A stretch of DNA of 37,965 nt from an uncultured Victivallis sp. (GCA_944389815.1 CALXNS010000049.1:1-37965), one strand, 5' to 3'; counted from the first letter of the stretch, positions 1 to 7,827 are shown. Numbers and translations: made by a program. Notes: generated by a model from the letters alone, not told the origin.

Positions 1-4
1 AAAA

Positions 5-79
5 TGGCTCCGGCAGCTGGATTCGAACCAGCGACCAAGTGGTTAACAGCCACCTACTCTACCGCTGAGCTATGCCGGA
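5..79 (-). tRNA. tRNA-Asn (anticodon GTT)
   Basis: Read on the minus strand, the sequence folds as a complete cloverleaf. The acceptor stem is TCCGGCA/TGCCGGA with discriminator G and an encoded CCA. The D stem is GCTC/GAGT, the anticodon stem GGTGG/CCACT, and the anticodon loop CTGTTAA gives GTT, hence asparagine. The T arm is GCTGG-TTCGAAT-CCAGC. Total length is 75 nt. It lies downstream of epmA on the same strand but has its own promoter just upstream. Confidence 0.97.
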
Positions 80-94
80 GCGTCAATAAAATCT

Positions 95-123
95 AATATA
101 ATCCGCTTTCCGGTGAAAAACAA
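95..123 (-). promoter_or_regulatory. Promoter of tRNA-Asn
   Basis: On the minus strand a -35 box TTGTTT (118-123) and a -10 box TATATT (95-100) are separated by exactly 17 bp. The predicted transcription start is near 88, giving a leader of about 8 nt before the tRNA. The -10 matches the TATATT found in front of several other genes here. Confidence 0.7.
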
Positions 124-149
124 ATCAAATTCCCGGAATTTTTCTCTTT

Positions 150-1037
150 TTATGCCCGAACTTCACCAATGTCAATCGAATCGGTGAAGATCATGCAGAG
201 CCGGTCCAGCCCCAACGCACATCCGCTGGACTGCGGCAAGCCTCGCTCCAGCGCCGCAAAAAACTCCTCCGGATCCGGATATTCGTGCATCCCTGCCCGG
301 GCCCGGAACTCACGCGCCGCACGGAAACGAGCACGCTGTTCGGCTGCATCCGTCAACTCACCAAACGCATTCGCCAGTTCCAGCCCGGAAATATAAAGTT
401 CCCAGCGCTCCGCCACTCCGGGATCATCCGGACGCAACCGCGCCAGTGATGCCCGATCCGCAGGATAATCACACAAAAACGTCAAATGTCCGCGACCGAG
501 TTCCGGTTCGATTTCCGTCACCATCACCTCGTCGAAGCAATCGCGTTTCGCCGCATCCTCGACGCTCATCGCACCATATTTTTCAAATGCTTCACGAACC
601 GTCACAAATTCCACCCGGTCCAGCGCAATCTTCTCCCCCTGATAACTCAACTCTCTCCGGCCGAACAGCTCCTCGCACGCCCGAACGATGAATTCCGCCG
701 TGAAACGCGCCAGTTCGCGGTAATCGACGCCGGAAGCGTAAAATTCCAACATCGTGAACTCCTCGCGATGCTTCCGCCCGAATTCCCCGGCACGAAAACA
801 ACTGCCGATCTGAAAGATCCGCGAAAAACCTTCACTGAGCAGACATTTCATCGCAAGTTCCGGACTCGTCCGCAGAAATTCCCCCTCCGCACAAACCGAT
901 TCAATGTACTCCTCCGGCGCCGGCGCCGCAATCTTCACCGGCGTTTCCACTTCAATGAAATCATGTTCATAGAAGAAGTTCCGGATCGAACGGAATAATT
1001 CCGAACGCAATCTCAGCTTCCGTGCCCGCTCCGTCAT
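150..1037 (-). CDS. epmA: EF-P beta-lysine ligase (EpmA/PoxA/GenX-type LysRS paralogue)
   Basis: A 295-residue stand-alone class II aminoacyl-tRNA synthetase catalytic core without the N-terminal anticodon-binding OB domain of LysRS. In E. coli EpmA attaches (R)-beta-lysine to a lysine of elongation factor P. Seen: motif 1 around residues 22-35 (FIEVETP), a TSPELAMKCLL segment matching E. coli TSPEYHMKRLL, motif 2 around 80-100 (CFRAGE...EFTMLEFY), the ELANAFGELTDAAEQ segment and motif 3 GCALGLDRLCMI near the C-terminus. The FRNE of motif 2 is FRAGE here and the Tyr of TSPEY is Leu, so substrate contacts may differ. The start at 1037 is chosen because it overlaps the M50 gene stop as ATGA and begins at the conserved core; the longer open frame to 1478 lies inside the M50 gene. 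The family is clear; the exact substrate is inferred from the efp gene 13 kb away. Confidence 0.88.
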   Translation of the reverse strand: MTERARKLRLRSELFRSIRNFFYEHDFIEVETPVKIAAPAPEEYIESVCAEGEFLRTSPELAMKCLLSEGFSRIFQIGSCFRAGEFGRKHREEFTMLEFYASGVDYRELARFTAEFIVRACEELFGRRELSYQGEKIALDRVEFVTVREAFEKYGAMSVEDAAKRDCFDEVMVTEIEPELGRGHLTFLCDYPADRASLARLRPDDPGVAERWELYISGLELANAFGELTDAAEQRARFRAAREFRARAGMHEYPDPEEFFAALERGLPQSSGCALGLDRLCMIFTDSIDIGEVRA

Positions 1038-1660
1038 CGCAATATCCTCAAATAAAGTTCCAGCAAATGGTAATTCAACTCGCCGCAGATCCGGAATAAA
1101 TATCCGATCCCCAGCAGCAATATCATGAAAATGATGAAAAACGTCCCCTTCATGAATTCCGAATCCACCCGCCGCAGCCGCGGAAACAACGTGTCCACCA
1201 CGCTCCAGCCGTCCAATCCCGGAACCGGCAGCAGATTCAGTACGCACAGGACAAAATTCAGCGTTCCGCCGTAAAAAAGCATCGCCTGCGTAAACGGCGT
1301 CCCGACCCGCTGAAACGTCAACGCCGAAAGCAGCGTGAACATCAGCCCCAGCACGAAATTCGTTCCCGGCCCGGCCAACGACACCCAGACCATGTCCCTG
1401 CGCCCCTTCAGGTTCGCCGGATTCACCGGTACCTGCCCCCACGCCAGACCGAAAAATGCGAACATCACCAGCGACCACCCGCCCATCTGGCGGAGCGGAT
1501 TCAACGTCAGATGTCCGCGGCGCGCCGCCGTATCATCCCCCAGTTTCAACGCCGTCCACGCATGCATGAATTCATGGCAGCAGATGGAAAAAATCACCAT
1601 CAGCACAACCCAGAAAAAAAACGGCGGATTCGTCCAGAGATTTTCAATAAATAAATTCAT
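1034..1660 (-). CDS. Site-2 protease family (M50) membrane metallopeptidase
   Basis: A 208-residue polytopic membrane protein of the compact M50B group (COG1994-like). The zinc motif HEFMH (H29, E30, H33) sits at the end of the first hydrophobic segment, and the third ligand is in NLLPVPGLDG (N142, D150). Hydrophobic stretches at about 15-33, 62-78, 95-115, 130-147 and 172-190 predict several membrane spans. No PDZ domain is present, so it is not a full RseP. Such proteases cleave transmembrane substrates within the bilayer; the substrate cannot be told from sequence. It is translationally coupled to epmA by a 4-nt ATGA overlap and follows the NIF3-C-like gene after about 100 nt, so it is probably in the dksA-lspA operon. 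Confidence 0.85.
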   Translation of the reverse strand: MNLFIENLWTNPPFFFWVVLMVIFSICCHEFMHAWTALKLGDDTAARRGHLTLNPLRQMGGWSLVMFAFFGLAWGQVPVNPANLKGRRDMVWVSLAGPGTNFVLGLMFTLLSALTFQRVGTPFTQAMLFYGGTLNFVLCVLNLLPVPGLDGWSVVDTLFPRLRRVDSEFMKGTFFIIFMILLLGIGYLFRICGELNYHLLELYLRILR

Positions 1661-1762
1661 GATTCCCCGAATATCTGCTTCTTATCATCGGCAACTCGTC
1701 TCCCGCCCCCCCGCTGCCGCCTGCCTTACTTTCTTCGGGCGGATACGGCGGAAGAGTTCACG

Positions 1763-2086
1763 TTACTCCTTCTCCAGGAATACCGGAAAAAACTGAAACG
1801 CGGGCACCTCGTAAGGATGAGCCGCCCGCAGCGCAGCAAGCACCGGTTCCAGACACTCCTCCAGACAGATCGTTTCGAGTTTCACTTCCGGAACCGACGC
1901 GATTTCGCCGATTTCACCCGTGTACGGCACACTCCCCGGCAACGGTCGAAAATGTCCCGTTCCGGCACACTCCCAGATACAGCACTCATAATTCCCCAGT
2001 CGGCCGGCGCCCGCTTCGCCTATCGCCAGGCGAACCGCGTCAACATGGGTGGCGGGAACGTAAATTTCCAGCTTGAAGCAGCGCAT
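1763..2086 (-). CDS. Stand-alone NIF3 C-terminal-like (YqfO/COG3323-type) protein
   Basis: A 107-residue protein resembling the small PII-like domain inserted in YqfO/NIF3 proteins and also found alone (COG3323). Seen: an opening beta strand FKLEIYVPATHVDAVRLAIGE, a GRLGNYECC segment, and a closing LEPVLAALRAAHPYEVPAFQFF, the characteristic AAHPYE element. The function of the stand-alone form is not established. The start at 2086 shares one base with the lspA stop (TGATG), indicating translational coupling; the longer open frame to 2197 would lie inside lspA. Confidence is good for the fold and low for any biochemical role. Confidence 0.75.
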   Translation of the reverse strand: MRCFKLEIYVPATHVDAVRLAIGEAGAGRLGNYECCIWECAGTGHFRPLPGSVPYTGEIGEIASVPEVKLETICLEECLEPVLAALRAAHPYEVPAFQFFPVFLEKE

Positions 2087-2625
2087 CACTCTTCCTTTTC
2101 CGGGGAACGCGACGGACGCAGCAGCGTCGAAAGCAGAAACAGCCCAACTCCGGTACAGATTGCAATGTCGGCAATATTGAATACCGGCCAGTGCCACGCA
2201 CCGTAATGCACGTCGAAGAAATCGACCACCGCACCCCGCCAGATCCGGTCAATGGAGTTGCCCGCCACTCCGGAAAGAATAATCAAAATGGCGAAACAAC
2301 GCTCCGGATACCCTTCCGTCAGATACCGGAAATAACGCAGCGCCGCCACCGTCACCACCGCGGCGATCAACAGAAGAAACCAGCCGTGTCCGTTGAACAA
2401 ACTCCACGCTGCACCGTAATTGCGCACATAAGTCAGAGAAAAAAACGGCGCAAGAACCTCCCGGCTCTCATGCAGCCGGAAACTTTGCTCCACTACAATC
2501 TTCGTCGCCTGGTCGAGCAACAGCAACCCCCCGGCGATCATCAGAAAAAATCCCGTATGCAACCGCTCCCGGCGCGATCCGGGTTCAAAGGGACAAAACA
2601 AGGAATGGCTGCCGAGCCCCGCCAT
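2086..2625 (-). CDS. lspA: Lipoprotein signal peptidase (signal peptidase II)
   Basis: An aspartic protease of the inner membrane that cleaves the signal peptide of diacylglyceryl-modified prolipoproteins before the lipobox cysteine. The 179-residue protein has four predicted membrane spans and the family signatures LDQATK (38-43), YVRNYGAAWSLF (67-77), GNSIDR (122-127), VVDFFD (133-138) and FNIADIAI (149-156). The catalytic pair is D135 and D153. The N-terminus carries about 20 extra polar residues before the first span, so a later start (Met29) is possible; the upstream ATG at 2625 lies 7 nt after the dksA-like stop. A predicted client lipoprotein is encoded at 21089-23023. Confidence 0.93.
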   Translation of the reverse strand: MAGLGSHSLFCPFEPGSRRERLHTGFFLMIAGGLLLLDQATKIVVEQSFRLHESREVLAPFFSLTYVRNYGAAWSLFNGHGWFLLLIAAVVTVAALRYFRYLTEGYPERCFAILIILSGVAGNSIDRIWRGAVVDFFDVHYGAWHWPVFNIADIAICTGVGLFLLSTLLRPSRSPEKEE

Positions 2626-2632
2626 CGAAGAA

Positions 2633-3013
2633 TCACATCTGCTCGTGACGGGATTTGCACTTGACGCAGAACACGGCGTAAGGACGAATCTTCAACCGCC
2701 CCTCGCTGATCGGTTCGCCGCAATCCTGGCAGAGGCCGTATTCGCCGTCATTGAGCCGCTGCAACGCGTCCTCGATCAATTGAAGGACGTTTCCCTCCTC
2801 GGTCAACATCCGCAACTCCATTTCGTGGCGCGAATTGTCGCTGCTCACATCGGCCATGTGGGTCGTCACACCGCGTTTGTCGGCGTTGCTGCAGTCGAGA
2901 GCATCCTCCGCGTGATACTGCATCTGCCGCGTGACGACATCGCGGGCGTGCATCAGTGCATCGTAATACTCTTTTTCCTTGCCTTCGAAAACTTTTTTCA
3001 ACTTTCTCGCCAT
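2633..3013 (-). CDS. TraR/DksA family zinc-finger protein
   Basis: A 126-residue protein with a lysine-rich start, a long coiled-coil region (about 10-90) and a C-terminal four-cysteine zinc finger, CQDC (95-98) and CVKC (116-119), with GEPISEGRLKIRPYA between, as in DksA/TraR proteins that bind the RNA polymerase secondary channel and act with ppGpp. The coil tip has DVSSDNSRHEMELR rather than the DxxDxA of E. coli DksA, so it may belong to the YocK/DksA-like subgroup. It is the first gene of a minus-strand operon with lspA, has a strong ribosome site (AGGAGAAGGG) and a recognisable promoter at 3099-3127. Confidence 0.87.
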   Translation of the reverse strand: MARKLKKVFEGKEKEYYDALMHARDVVTRQMQYHAEDALDCSNADKRGVTTHMADVSSDNSRHEMELRMLTEEGNVLQLIEDALQRLNDGEYGLCQDCGEPISEGRLKIRPYAVFCVKCKSRHEQM

Positions 3014-3098
3014 GGGTTCCCTTCTCCTAACACGTCGCGGAAGGATCTCTTGCTCTTTATCGGCGCTTCCATGAACAATCCGTCCGATATATCATAAT

Positions 3099-3127
3099 AA
3101 TATAACCCCGGATCTTTCATTTTTCAA
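3099..3127 (-). promoter_or_regulatory. Promoter of the dksA-like/lspA operon
   Basis: Minus-strand -35 TTGAAA (3122-3127) and -10 TATATT (3099-3104) with a 17-bp spacer. The -35 overlaps the ychF stop codon (3124-3126), so the dksA-like operon starts directly at the end of ychF. The predicted leader is about 80 nt. Confidence 0.65.
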
Positions 3128-4224
3128 ACCGAAAAACGGACGTGAATCACATCGCCGTCGGCAATCAGATAATCTTTTCCTTCAATCCGCAACTTCCCGG
3201 CCGCCTGCGCTTTGGCCCAGCCGCCCGCCGCAACCAGATCCTCGTAGGAAACCGTCTCCATCCGGATGAACCCCCGGCACAGATCGGTGTGAATTTTCCC
3301 CGCCGCCTGCGGCGCAGGCGTCCCGCGCGTCACCGTCCACGCACGCGACTCCATCGGACCGGCCGTGAAGAACGTGATGTAGTCGAGCAGACGATAACCG
3401 GTTTTGATCACCCGGTTCAAGCCGGTTTCGCTCATGCCGAGTTCCTCCATGAACATCGCCGCGTCCTCCGGATCGAGCTGACCGAGTTCCTCCTCCAGCT
3501 TGGCGCACACCGGAACGATTTCCATCCGGTGTGCCGACGCAAATTCCGTCAGACGCTGAGCGCGCGGATCACTTGTGAAATTCCGGAAGGTGTTCTCATC
3601 GGTGTTCGCGCAGACGAATGCCGGCATCATCGACAGCAGCCCGAACGACTTCACCAGTTCAACCGCCTTCGGATTCGATTCATCGTAAATTGGACGGCGC
3701 CCTTCGGAGAGCTGACCGATCAAATCGCAGATCAATTCGTATTCCAGTTTGGCGTCGGCGTCGTTGGAGCGCGCCTGCTTGTGCGCCTTGTCGCGCCGTT
3801 TCTCCAGAATCTCCAGATCGGAGAGCATCAGTTCCGTAAGAATCACCTCCAGATCGCCGACCGGATCGAGTTTTCCCTCGACATGCACCACATCGGCGTC
3901 TTCGAACAACCGCACCACGTGCGCAATCGCATCCACGCCGCGAATGTGCCCGAGAAACTGATTCCCGAGCCCCTGCCCCTGGCTGGCGCCCTTGACCAGT
4001 CCGGCGATATCGATGAATTTCATCGTCGACGGCACGATCCGTCCGGAGTGTTCCAGATCGGAAAGCACCTGAAGCCGTTCATCCGGCACCGGCACGATCC
4101 CGGTATTCGGTTCGATCGTGCAGAACGGGAAATTGGCCGCTTCAGCGCCGCCTTTGCAAAGCGCATTGAACAACGTGGATTTGCCGACGTTGGGCAATCC
4201 GACAAAACCGCAGGAAAAACTCAT
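3124..4224 (-). CDS. ychF: Redox-regulated ribosome-associated ATPase YchF (Obg-like ATPase)
   Basis: A 366-residue P-loop protein of the Obg/YchF family, normal in length. Seen: Walker A GLPNVGKS (9-16), G3 region DIAGLVKGASQGQGLGNQFL, and an altered G4 motif (CANTDEN instead of NKxD), which fits the ATP rather than GTP preference known for YchF. The C-terminal TGS domain has TFFTAGPMESRAWTV, GKIHTDLCRGFIRMETV and the closing DGDVIHVRFSV. YchF is implicated in translation control and oxidative-stress response. It lies between a TIGR04073-like gene, with a terminator between them, and the dksA-like operon. Confidence 0.96.
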   Translation of the reverse strand: MSFSCGFVGLPNVGKSTLFNALCKGGAEAANFPFCTIEPNTGIVPVPDERLQVLSDLEHSGRIVPSTMKFIDIAGLVKGASQGQGLGNQFLGHIRGVDAIAHVVRLFEDADVVHVEGKLDPVGDLEVILTELMLSDLEILEKRRDKAHKQARSNDADAKLEYELICDLIGQLSEGRRPIYDESNPKAVELVKSFGLLSMMPAFVCANTDENTFRNFTSDPRAQRLTEFASAHRMEIVPVCAKLEEELGQLDPEDAAMFMEELGMSETGLNRVIKTGYRLLDYITFFTAGPMESRAWTVTRGTPAPQAAGKIHTDLCRGFIRMETVSYEDLVAAGGWAKAQAAGKLRIEGKDYLIADGDVIHVRFSV

Positions 4225-4257
4225 CTTTCGCTCTCAACCCCGATTGTTTTCAATATC

Positions 4258-4299
4258 AACAAAAATCAAAACGTCCGCACCGGAAATCCGGTACGGACG
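4258..4299 (-). terminator. Intrinsic terminator after the TIGR04073-like gene
   Basis: An 11-bp stem with one mismatch (arms 4272-4283 and 4288-4299, loop AAAT) is followed on the minus strand by a T-rich run (TTTTGATTTTTGTTG). It should end the transcript from 4796; ychF then starts about 50 nt later. Confidence 0.7.
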
Positions 4300-4355
4300 C
4301 GCCGCTCAAAATCCGATGCGGCAATTCTCGACACAAAAAATCAGTCGATTCCCGG

Positions 4356-4796
4356 TCAATACGTGCTGTTGGCCATCACGTCGTCGTCGTAGAAGAAGTT
4401 CCCCCAGTTGTGTTCGACGTCGACCACCCACGCCGGACGCATGATCGGACCGTATCCCCAGCCGTAATCGTTCGGATCCTCCGGACAGTTCGGCAACGGG
4501 AAGAGGAACGTGGCGATGTCCACTACGCCGACCACTTCACGGGCGACAGTGTAACAGACGCCGAGCAACGGACCGTAACAGAGACCGGCGATGCCGCCGA
4601 GTTCCTGAGTGGTGTCGTAGGTTTTCATCAGAAGCTCCATGGGCCCGAAGGCGACGTTGGCTACGCCGCGCCCGAGTTTCTCCACCGGCTTGAGGATCGC
4701 CGGGTGGTCGGCCGCTTCCGCGGTCGTGACCGCGCCACCGAACATCATCACTCCCGCTGCAATGACAGCCGCCGCCATTTTCAAACCGAATCTCAT
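4356..4796 (-). CDS. Exported exosortase-system-associated protein, TIGR04073-like
   Basis: A 146-residue protein with a signal peptide (hydrophobic 7-27, likely cleaved after AEA near residue 29). The segment KLGRGVANVAFGPMELLMKTYDTTQ and the glycine-rich hydrophobic stretch GGIAGLCYGPLLGVCYTVAREVVGVVDIATFLFP match what I know of the TIGR04073 family, reported mainly from genomes with exosortase sorting. The C-terminal part is Trp/Tyr/Asn-rich. Function is unknown. No exosortase or PEP-CTERM protein is visible in this window. It is monocistronic, with its own promoter and terminator. Confidence 0.75.
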   Translation of the reverse strand: MRFGLKMAAAVIAAGVMMFGGAVTTAEAADHPAILKPVEKLGRGVANVAFGPMELLMKTYDTTQELGGIAGLCYGPLLGVCYTVAREVVGVVDIATFLFPLPNCPEDPNDYGWGYGPIMRPAWVVDVEHNWGNFFYDDDVMANSTY

Positions 4797-4864
4797 ACTG
4801 AATCATCCTTCAATTTCTTGAAAAAACAGAAAAAACACTCGCGTTCAGAAACCCTCACGTCTGC

Positions 4865-4893
4865 AATATAATGACAATTTTCTCAAAATTCAA
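4865..4893 (-). promoter_or_regulatory. Promoter of the TIGR04073-like gene
   Basis: Minus-strand -35 TTGAAT (4888-4893), 17-bp spacer and -10 TATATT (4865-4870). The predicted start near 4858 leaves a 5' leader of about 60 nt. Confidence 0.65.
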
Positions 4894-4952
4894 GAAAAAA
4901 ATTCGTTTTTTTTACTTTAATATCGAAATCCCTTGAAATCCGTGCTATTTTA

Positions 4953-4971
4953 AACCGGAACAAATCCGGTT
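4953..4971 (+). other. Perfect hairpin in the AT-rich region before queF
   Basis: AACCGGA and TCCGGTT form a 7-bp perfect stem with an ACAAA loop in the 240-bp divergent region between the TIGR04073-like gene and queF. It is 66 nt before the queF start. There is no following U tract and no resemblance I can defend to the preQ1-I aptamer, so its role is open. Confidence 0.45.
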
Positions 4972-5036
4972 CAACCGAATCGCGTAATTTTTATTTTCAT
5001 TATTATTTATTTAAATACAGATCAGGTTCCGCAAAT

Positions 5037-5471
5037 ATGACGATGGAAAAAAGTAAAGAGCGGTTCCATGCGCTGACTCTGCTCTCCGCATCGGAACGCA
5101 ATTACCCGACTTCGCCGGACGAAGCCCGGCTCGAGGCGTTCGACAACATTTACGCCGACCGCGACTACGTGATCGAATTCGACTGCCCGGAATACACCTC
5201 GCTCTGTCCGGTGACCGGCCAGCCCGACTTCGGTCACATCACGATCCGCTACGTGCCGGACAAACGGTGCATCGAAAGCAAATCCTTGAAACTTTATTTG
5301 TATTCCTTCCGCAACGCCAGCACCTTCCACGAGGAGTCGGTCAATACGATTCTCGACGCCGTGGTCCGGGCGTGCGCCCCCCGGCGCGCCGAAGTGATCG
5401 GCCGCTTCCGGCCGCGCGGCGGAATCGCGATCAACGTCAAGGCAACCTATGGAGAGAAGATCGATGAGTGA
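5037..5471 (+). CDS. queF: NADPH-dependent preQ0 reductase (short-form QueF)
   Basis: A 144-residue protein that reduces 7-cyano-7-deazaguanine to preQ1 in queuosine biosynthesis. Seen: the EYTSLCPVTGQPDFG motif (about 52-66) holding the catalytic cysteine that forms the thioimide, the ESKSLKLYLYSFRN segment for NADPH binding, and TFHEESVN with the substrate-binding His-Glu. Length matches the unimodular YkvM-type enzyme rather than the 280-residue E. coli type. The ribosome site is poor and a second ATG lies at 5043. The stop overlaps the argJ start. No other queuosine gene is visible here. Confidence 0.94.
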   Translation: MTMEKSKERFHALTLLSASERNYPTSPDEARLEAFDNIYADRDYVIEFDCPEYTSLCPVTGQPDFGHITIRYVPDKRCIESKSLKLYLYSFRNASTFHEESVNTILDAVVRACAPRRAEVIGRFRPRGGIAINVKATYGEKIDE

Positions 5472-6690
5472 ATGGAATTTCCTGCCCGACGGCTCGATCA
5501 CCTCGACGCCCGGATTTCTGGCGGCGGGCGTGACCGCAGGTTTCAAGCGCAGCGGCGCACCGGATTTCGCGATGATCTACAGCGAGGAGCCGGCCAATTT
5601 CGCCGGAGCCTTTACGAGCTGCACCTTCGCGGCGGCGCCGGTTCAGATCTGCCGGCGCCGGGTGCTTTCGTCCGAATTCATCCGGGCCGCGGTCATCAAC
5701 AGCGGCAACGCCAACGCCTGCACCGGCGAGACCGGGTTGGCCAACGCCGACGCGACCTGCGTGCTGGCGGCAAACAAACTTGGTTTGCGTTCCGATGAAG
5801 TGGTCGTCTCTTCGACCGGCAGAATCGGCGTGCAGCTGCCGATGGAGACGATTCGCAAGGGAATTGATCTCGCCGCCGCGGCTCTGAGCAGAGACGGCGG
5901 TTCGGCCGCCGCCCACGCGATCATGACCACCGACACCGTTCCGAAGAGCGTCGCGCTTCAACTGGAACTCGACGGAAAACCCGTGACGATCGGCGCGATG
6001 ACCAAGGGCGCCGGCATGATCGACCCGAAAATGACCGTGCCGCATGCAACCATGCTCTGTTACATCACCAGCGACGTCAAGGCGGACAATGCATTGCTGC
6101 GCACGCTGCTGGCATCCTGCGTTGCCGAATCCTTCAACCGGATCACCGTCGACGGCGACATGAGCACCAACGACACGACCATCCTGATGGCCAACGGCCG
6201 CTCCGGCGTCGAACTGCGTCCCGGTTCGGAAGCGACGGAGAAATTCCGCCGCGCCCTGCTCGCGGTCATGCAGAAACTGGCGCGCGAAATGGTCATGGAC
6301 GGCGAAGGCGCCACCAAATTCGTCACCGTCAAGGTCATTCATGCCGCGAGCGAGAATGATGCGAAACTCTGCGCCGAAGCGGTCGCCAATTCACTGCTCT
6401 GCAAGACCGCCTGGTACGGCGGCGACCCCAACTGGGGCCGGGTGGTGGCGGCACTGGGATATTCCGGAGCGGAATTCGATCCGGATGCGACCGACATCTT
6501 CTATGATGCGCTGCCGGTCGTCCGCCGGGGCGGTGACGCCGGTACGCCGGAGGAGACGCTCGTCGACGTCGTCAAGCAGCGGGAGTTCACCATTCTGGTC
6601 GACCTCAACGGCGGCAGCGCCGAATACTGGGTCTGGACCAGCGACATCTCCTATGAATACGTGAAGATCAACGCGGATTATCATACATGA
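5464..6690 (+). CDS. argJ: Bifunctional glutamate N-acetyltransferase / N-acetylglutamate synthase
   Basis: A 408-residue ArgJ. It transfers acetyl from N-acetylornithine to glutamate in the cyclic arginine pathway and matures by self-cleavage before a threonine. Seen: TSCTFAAAPV (51-60), NSGNANACTG (79-88), STGRIGVQLP, the KGAGMIDPKM region (181-190) and the cleavage site ATML with T196 as nucleophile, then VDGDMSTNDT and GDPNWGRV. Four extra residues (TVPH) stand between the GMIxPxM motif and ATML, where typical ArgJ reads MATML. The start at 5464 has GGAGAGA seven bases upstream and overlaps the queF stop; an in-frame ATG at 5449 is less likely. Confidence 0.93.
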   Translation: MSEWNFLPDGSITSTPGFLAAGVTAGFKRSGAPDFAMIYSEEPANFAGAFTSCTFAAAPVQICRRRVLSSEFIRAAVINSGNANACTGETGLANADATCVLAANKLGLRSDEVVVSSTGRIGVQLPMETIRKGIDLAAAALSRDGGSAAAHAIMTTDTVPKSVALQLELDGKPVTIGAMTKGAGMIDPKMTVPHATMLCYITSDVKADNALLRTLLASCVAESFNRITVDGDMSTNDTTILMANGRSGVELRPGSEATEKFRRALLAVMQKLAREMVMDGEGATKFVTVKVIHAASENDAKLCAEAVANSLLCKTAWYGGDPNWGRVVAALGYSGAEFDPDATDIFYDALPVVRRGGDAGTPEETLVDVVKQREFTILVDLNGGSAEYWVWTSDISYEYVKINADYHT

Positions 6691-6795
6691 AAAAAGTCGT
6701 CCGCCGCGGCAGAAGGAGTTGTCGCGGGGGGGTATTTCCGCGCATTTGCCTTTGTCTATGATGTGTGATGTTGTGAAATCATCGGAAGGAAAAAT

Positions 6796-7602
6796 ATGAA
6801 AAAATCCAGTATCAAGGTTCTGGTCATCACCGGATTCGGCTTGAACTGCGAACGGGAAACCGCCGCGGCCTGCAGAGCCGCCGGAGCCGTGCCGGAGCAG
6901 ATTCATCTCAATGACCTGATCGCCGGGAAACACAAACTTGACGAATATCAGTTTCTGACGTTCATCGGCGGATTTTCGTTCGGCGACCATCTCGGATCCG
7001 GAACGGTCTTCGCCAACCGGGTCAAATTCCAGCTGCGCGACCAGCTGGAGAAATTCGTCGCCGACGGCAAGCTGGTCATCGGCATCTGCAACGGGTTTCA
7101 GACGTTGACCCGGCTGGGCATGGTTCCGGCGCTCGATGGAGATTATTTCTCGCAGCACGTCGCGCTCGCCCACAACGACAGCGGCGTTTTCCGCGACGAC
7201 TGGTGCACGCTCAAAGCGGATCCGGCTTCTCCGTGCGTCTTCACAAAGGGAATGGATCTGGTGCGGCTGCCGATCCGTCACGGCGAGGGAAAATTCGTCG
7301 CCGACGACGCGGTGCTCGATGAACTTGAAAAACGCCACCTGGTCGCATTGCGTTACGTGAATCCCGACGGTTCTGCGGCGACGGAATTTCCGGCCAATCC
7401 GAATGGTTCGCTGCGGTCGATCGCCGGGATCTGCGACCCGACCGGGCGCATTTTCGGCCTGATGCCGCACCCGGAAGCGTTTCTCTCCCCCTTCAACTCG
7501 CCCTCCTGGGGAGCGGACAAGGTCGCCGGGCGCAGCGCCGCCGAGGGGGACGGCATGAAATTTTTCCGCAACGCGATTGACTTTATTGCGGAAAACTTTT
7601 AA
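6796..7602 (+). CDS. purQ: Phosphoribosylformylglycinamidine synthase, glutaminase subunit
   Basis: A 268-residue class I glutamine amidotransferase giving ammonia to the FGAM synthase step of purine synthesis. Seen: VLVITGFGLNCERET at the start, GGFSFGDHLGSGTV (58-71), nucleophile C98 in GICNGFQ, and the H225/E227 pair in MPHPEAF. It is longer than the 220-230-residue B. subtilis PurQ, with an extended C-terminal part after the catalytic Glu. A GGAAGGA ribosome site precedes the start, and an intrinsic terminator follows. The large subunit purL and purS are not in the window. Confidence 0.9.
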   Translation: MKKSSIKVLVITGFGLNCERETAAACRAAGAVPEQIHLNDLIAGKHKLDEYQFLTFIGGFSFGDHLGSGTVFANRVKFQLRDQLEKFVADGKLVIGICNGFQTLTRLGMVPALDGDYFSQHVALAHNDSGVFRDDWCTLKADPASPCVFTKGMDLVRLPIRHGEGKFVADDAVLDELEKRHLVALRYVNPDGSAATEFPANPNGSLRSIAGICDPTGRIFGLMPHPEAFLSPFNSPSWGADKVAGRSAAEGDGMKFFRNAIDFIAENF

Positions 7603-7683
7603 GCCGGCGTGATTCGAATGCACAACGCCTTCCGAATCGGCTGAGGCCGTTTCGGAACGGACGGTCGTCATTGACGAAAAGGA

Positions 7684-7720
7684 AAAGGGAAGAAAACCGT
7701 GGTTTTCCTCCCCTTTTTTT
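7684..7720 (+). terminator. Intrinsic terminator of purQ
   Basis: A long stem (AAAGGGAAGAAAACC, then GT, then GGTTTTCCTCCCCTTT, with one internal mismatch) runs into a T-rich end finishing at 7720, about 80 nt after the purQ stop. Confidence 0.85.
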
Positions 7721-7744
7721 CCGGGGGCAAATCACCTGATGGAG

Positions 7745-7773
7745 TGGCAAAAGTCCCGGAATGATGGTATATT
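7745..7773 (+). promoter_or_regulatory. Possible promoter of lysS
   Basis: A TATATT -10 at 7768-7773 follows the purQ terminator. The -35 region at 17 bp (TGGCAA) is a weak match. The leader to the lysS start would be about 48 nt. Confidence 0.4.
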
Positions 7774-7827
7774 ATGGAAATTCATGCATGGTGAAATTAT
7801 CCTATTTTGGTTAAGGAGTTCAGTCGA

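Noticed and set aside
1038..1478. N-terminal extension of epmA
   Set aside because: The extra 147 codons lie within the M50 protease gene in another frame, and the core starts at 1037 in an ATGA overlap.
3142..4392. 416-codon plus-strand open frame opposite ychF
   Set aside because: Antisense shadow of a certain ychF; no ribosome site or domain.
4920..5036. preQ1 riboswitch upstream of queF
   Set aside because: No loop-C-rich/A-rich-tail pattern of preQ1-I, and the other classes could not be recognised.
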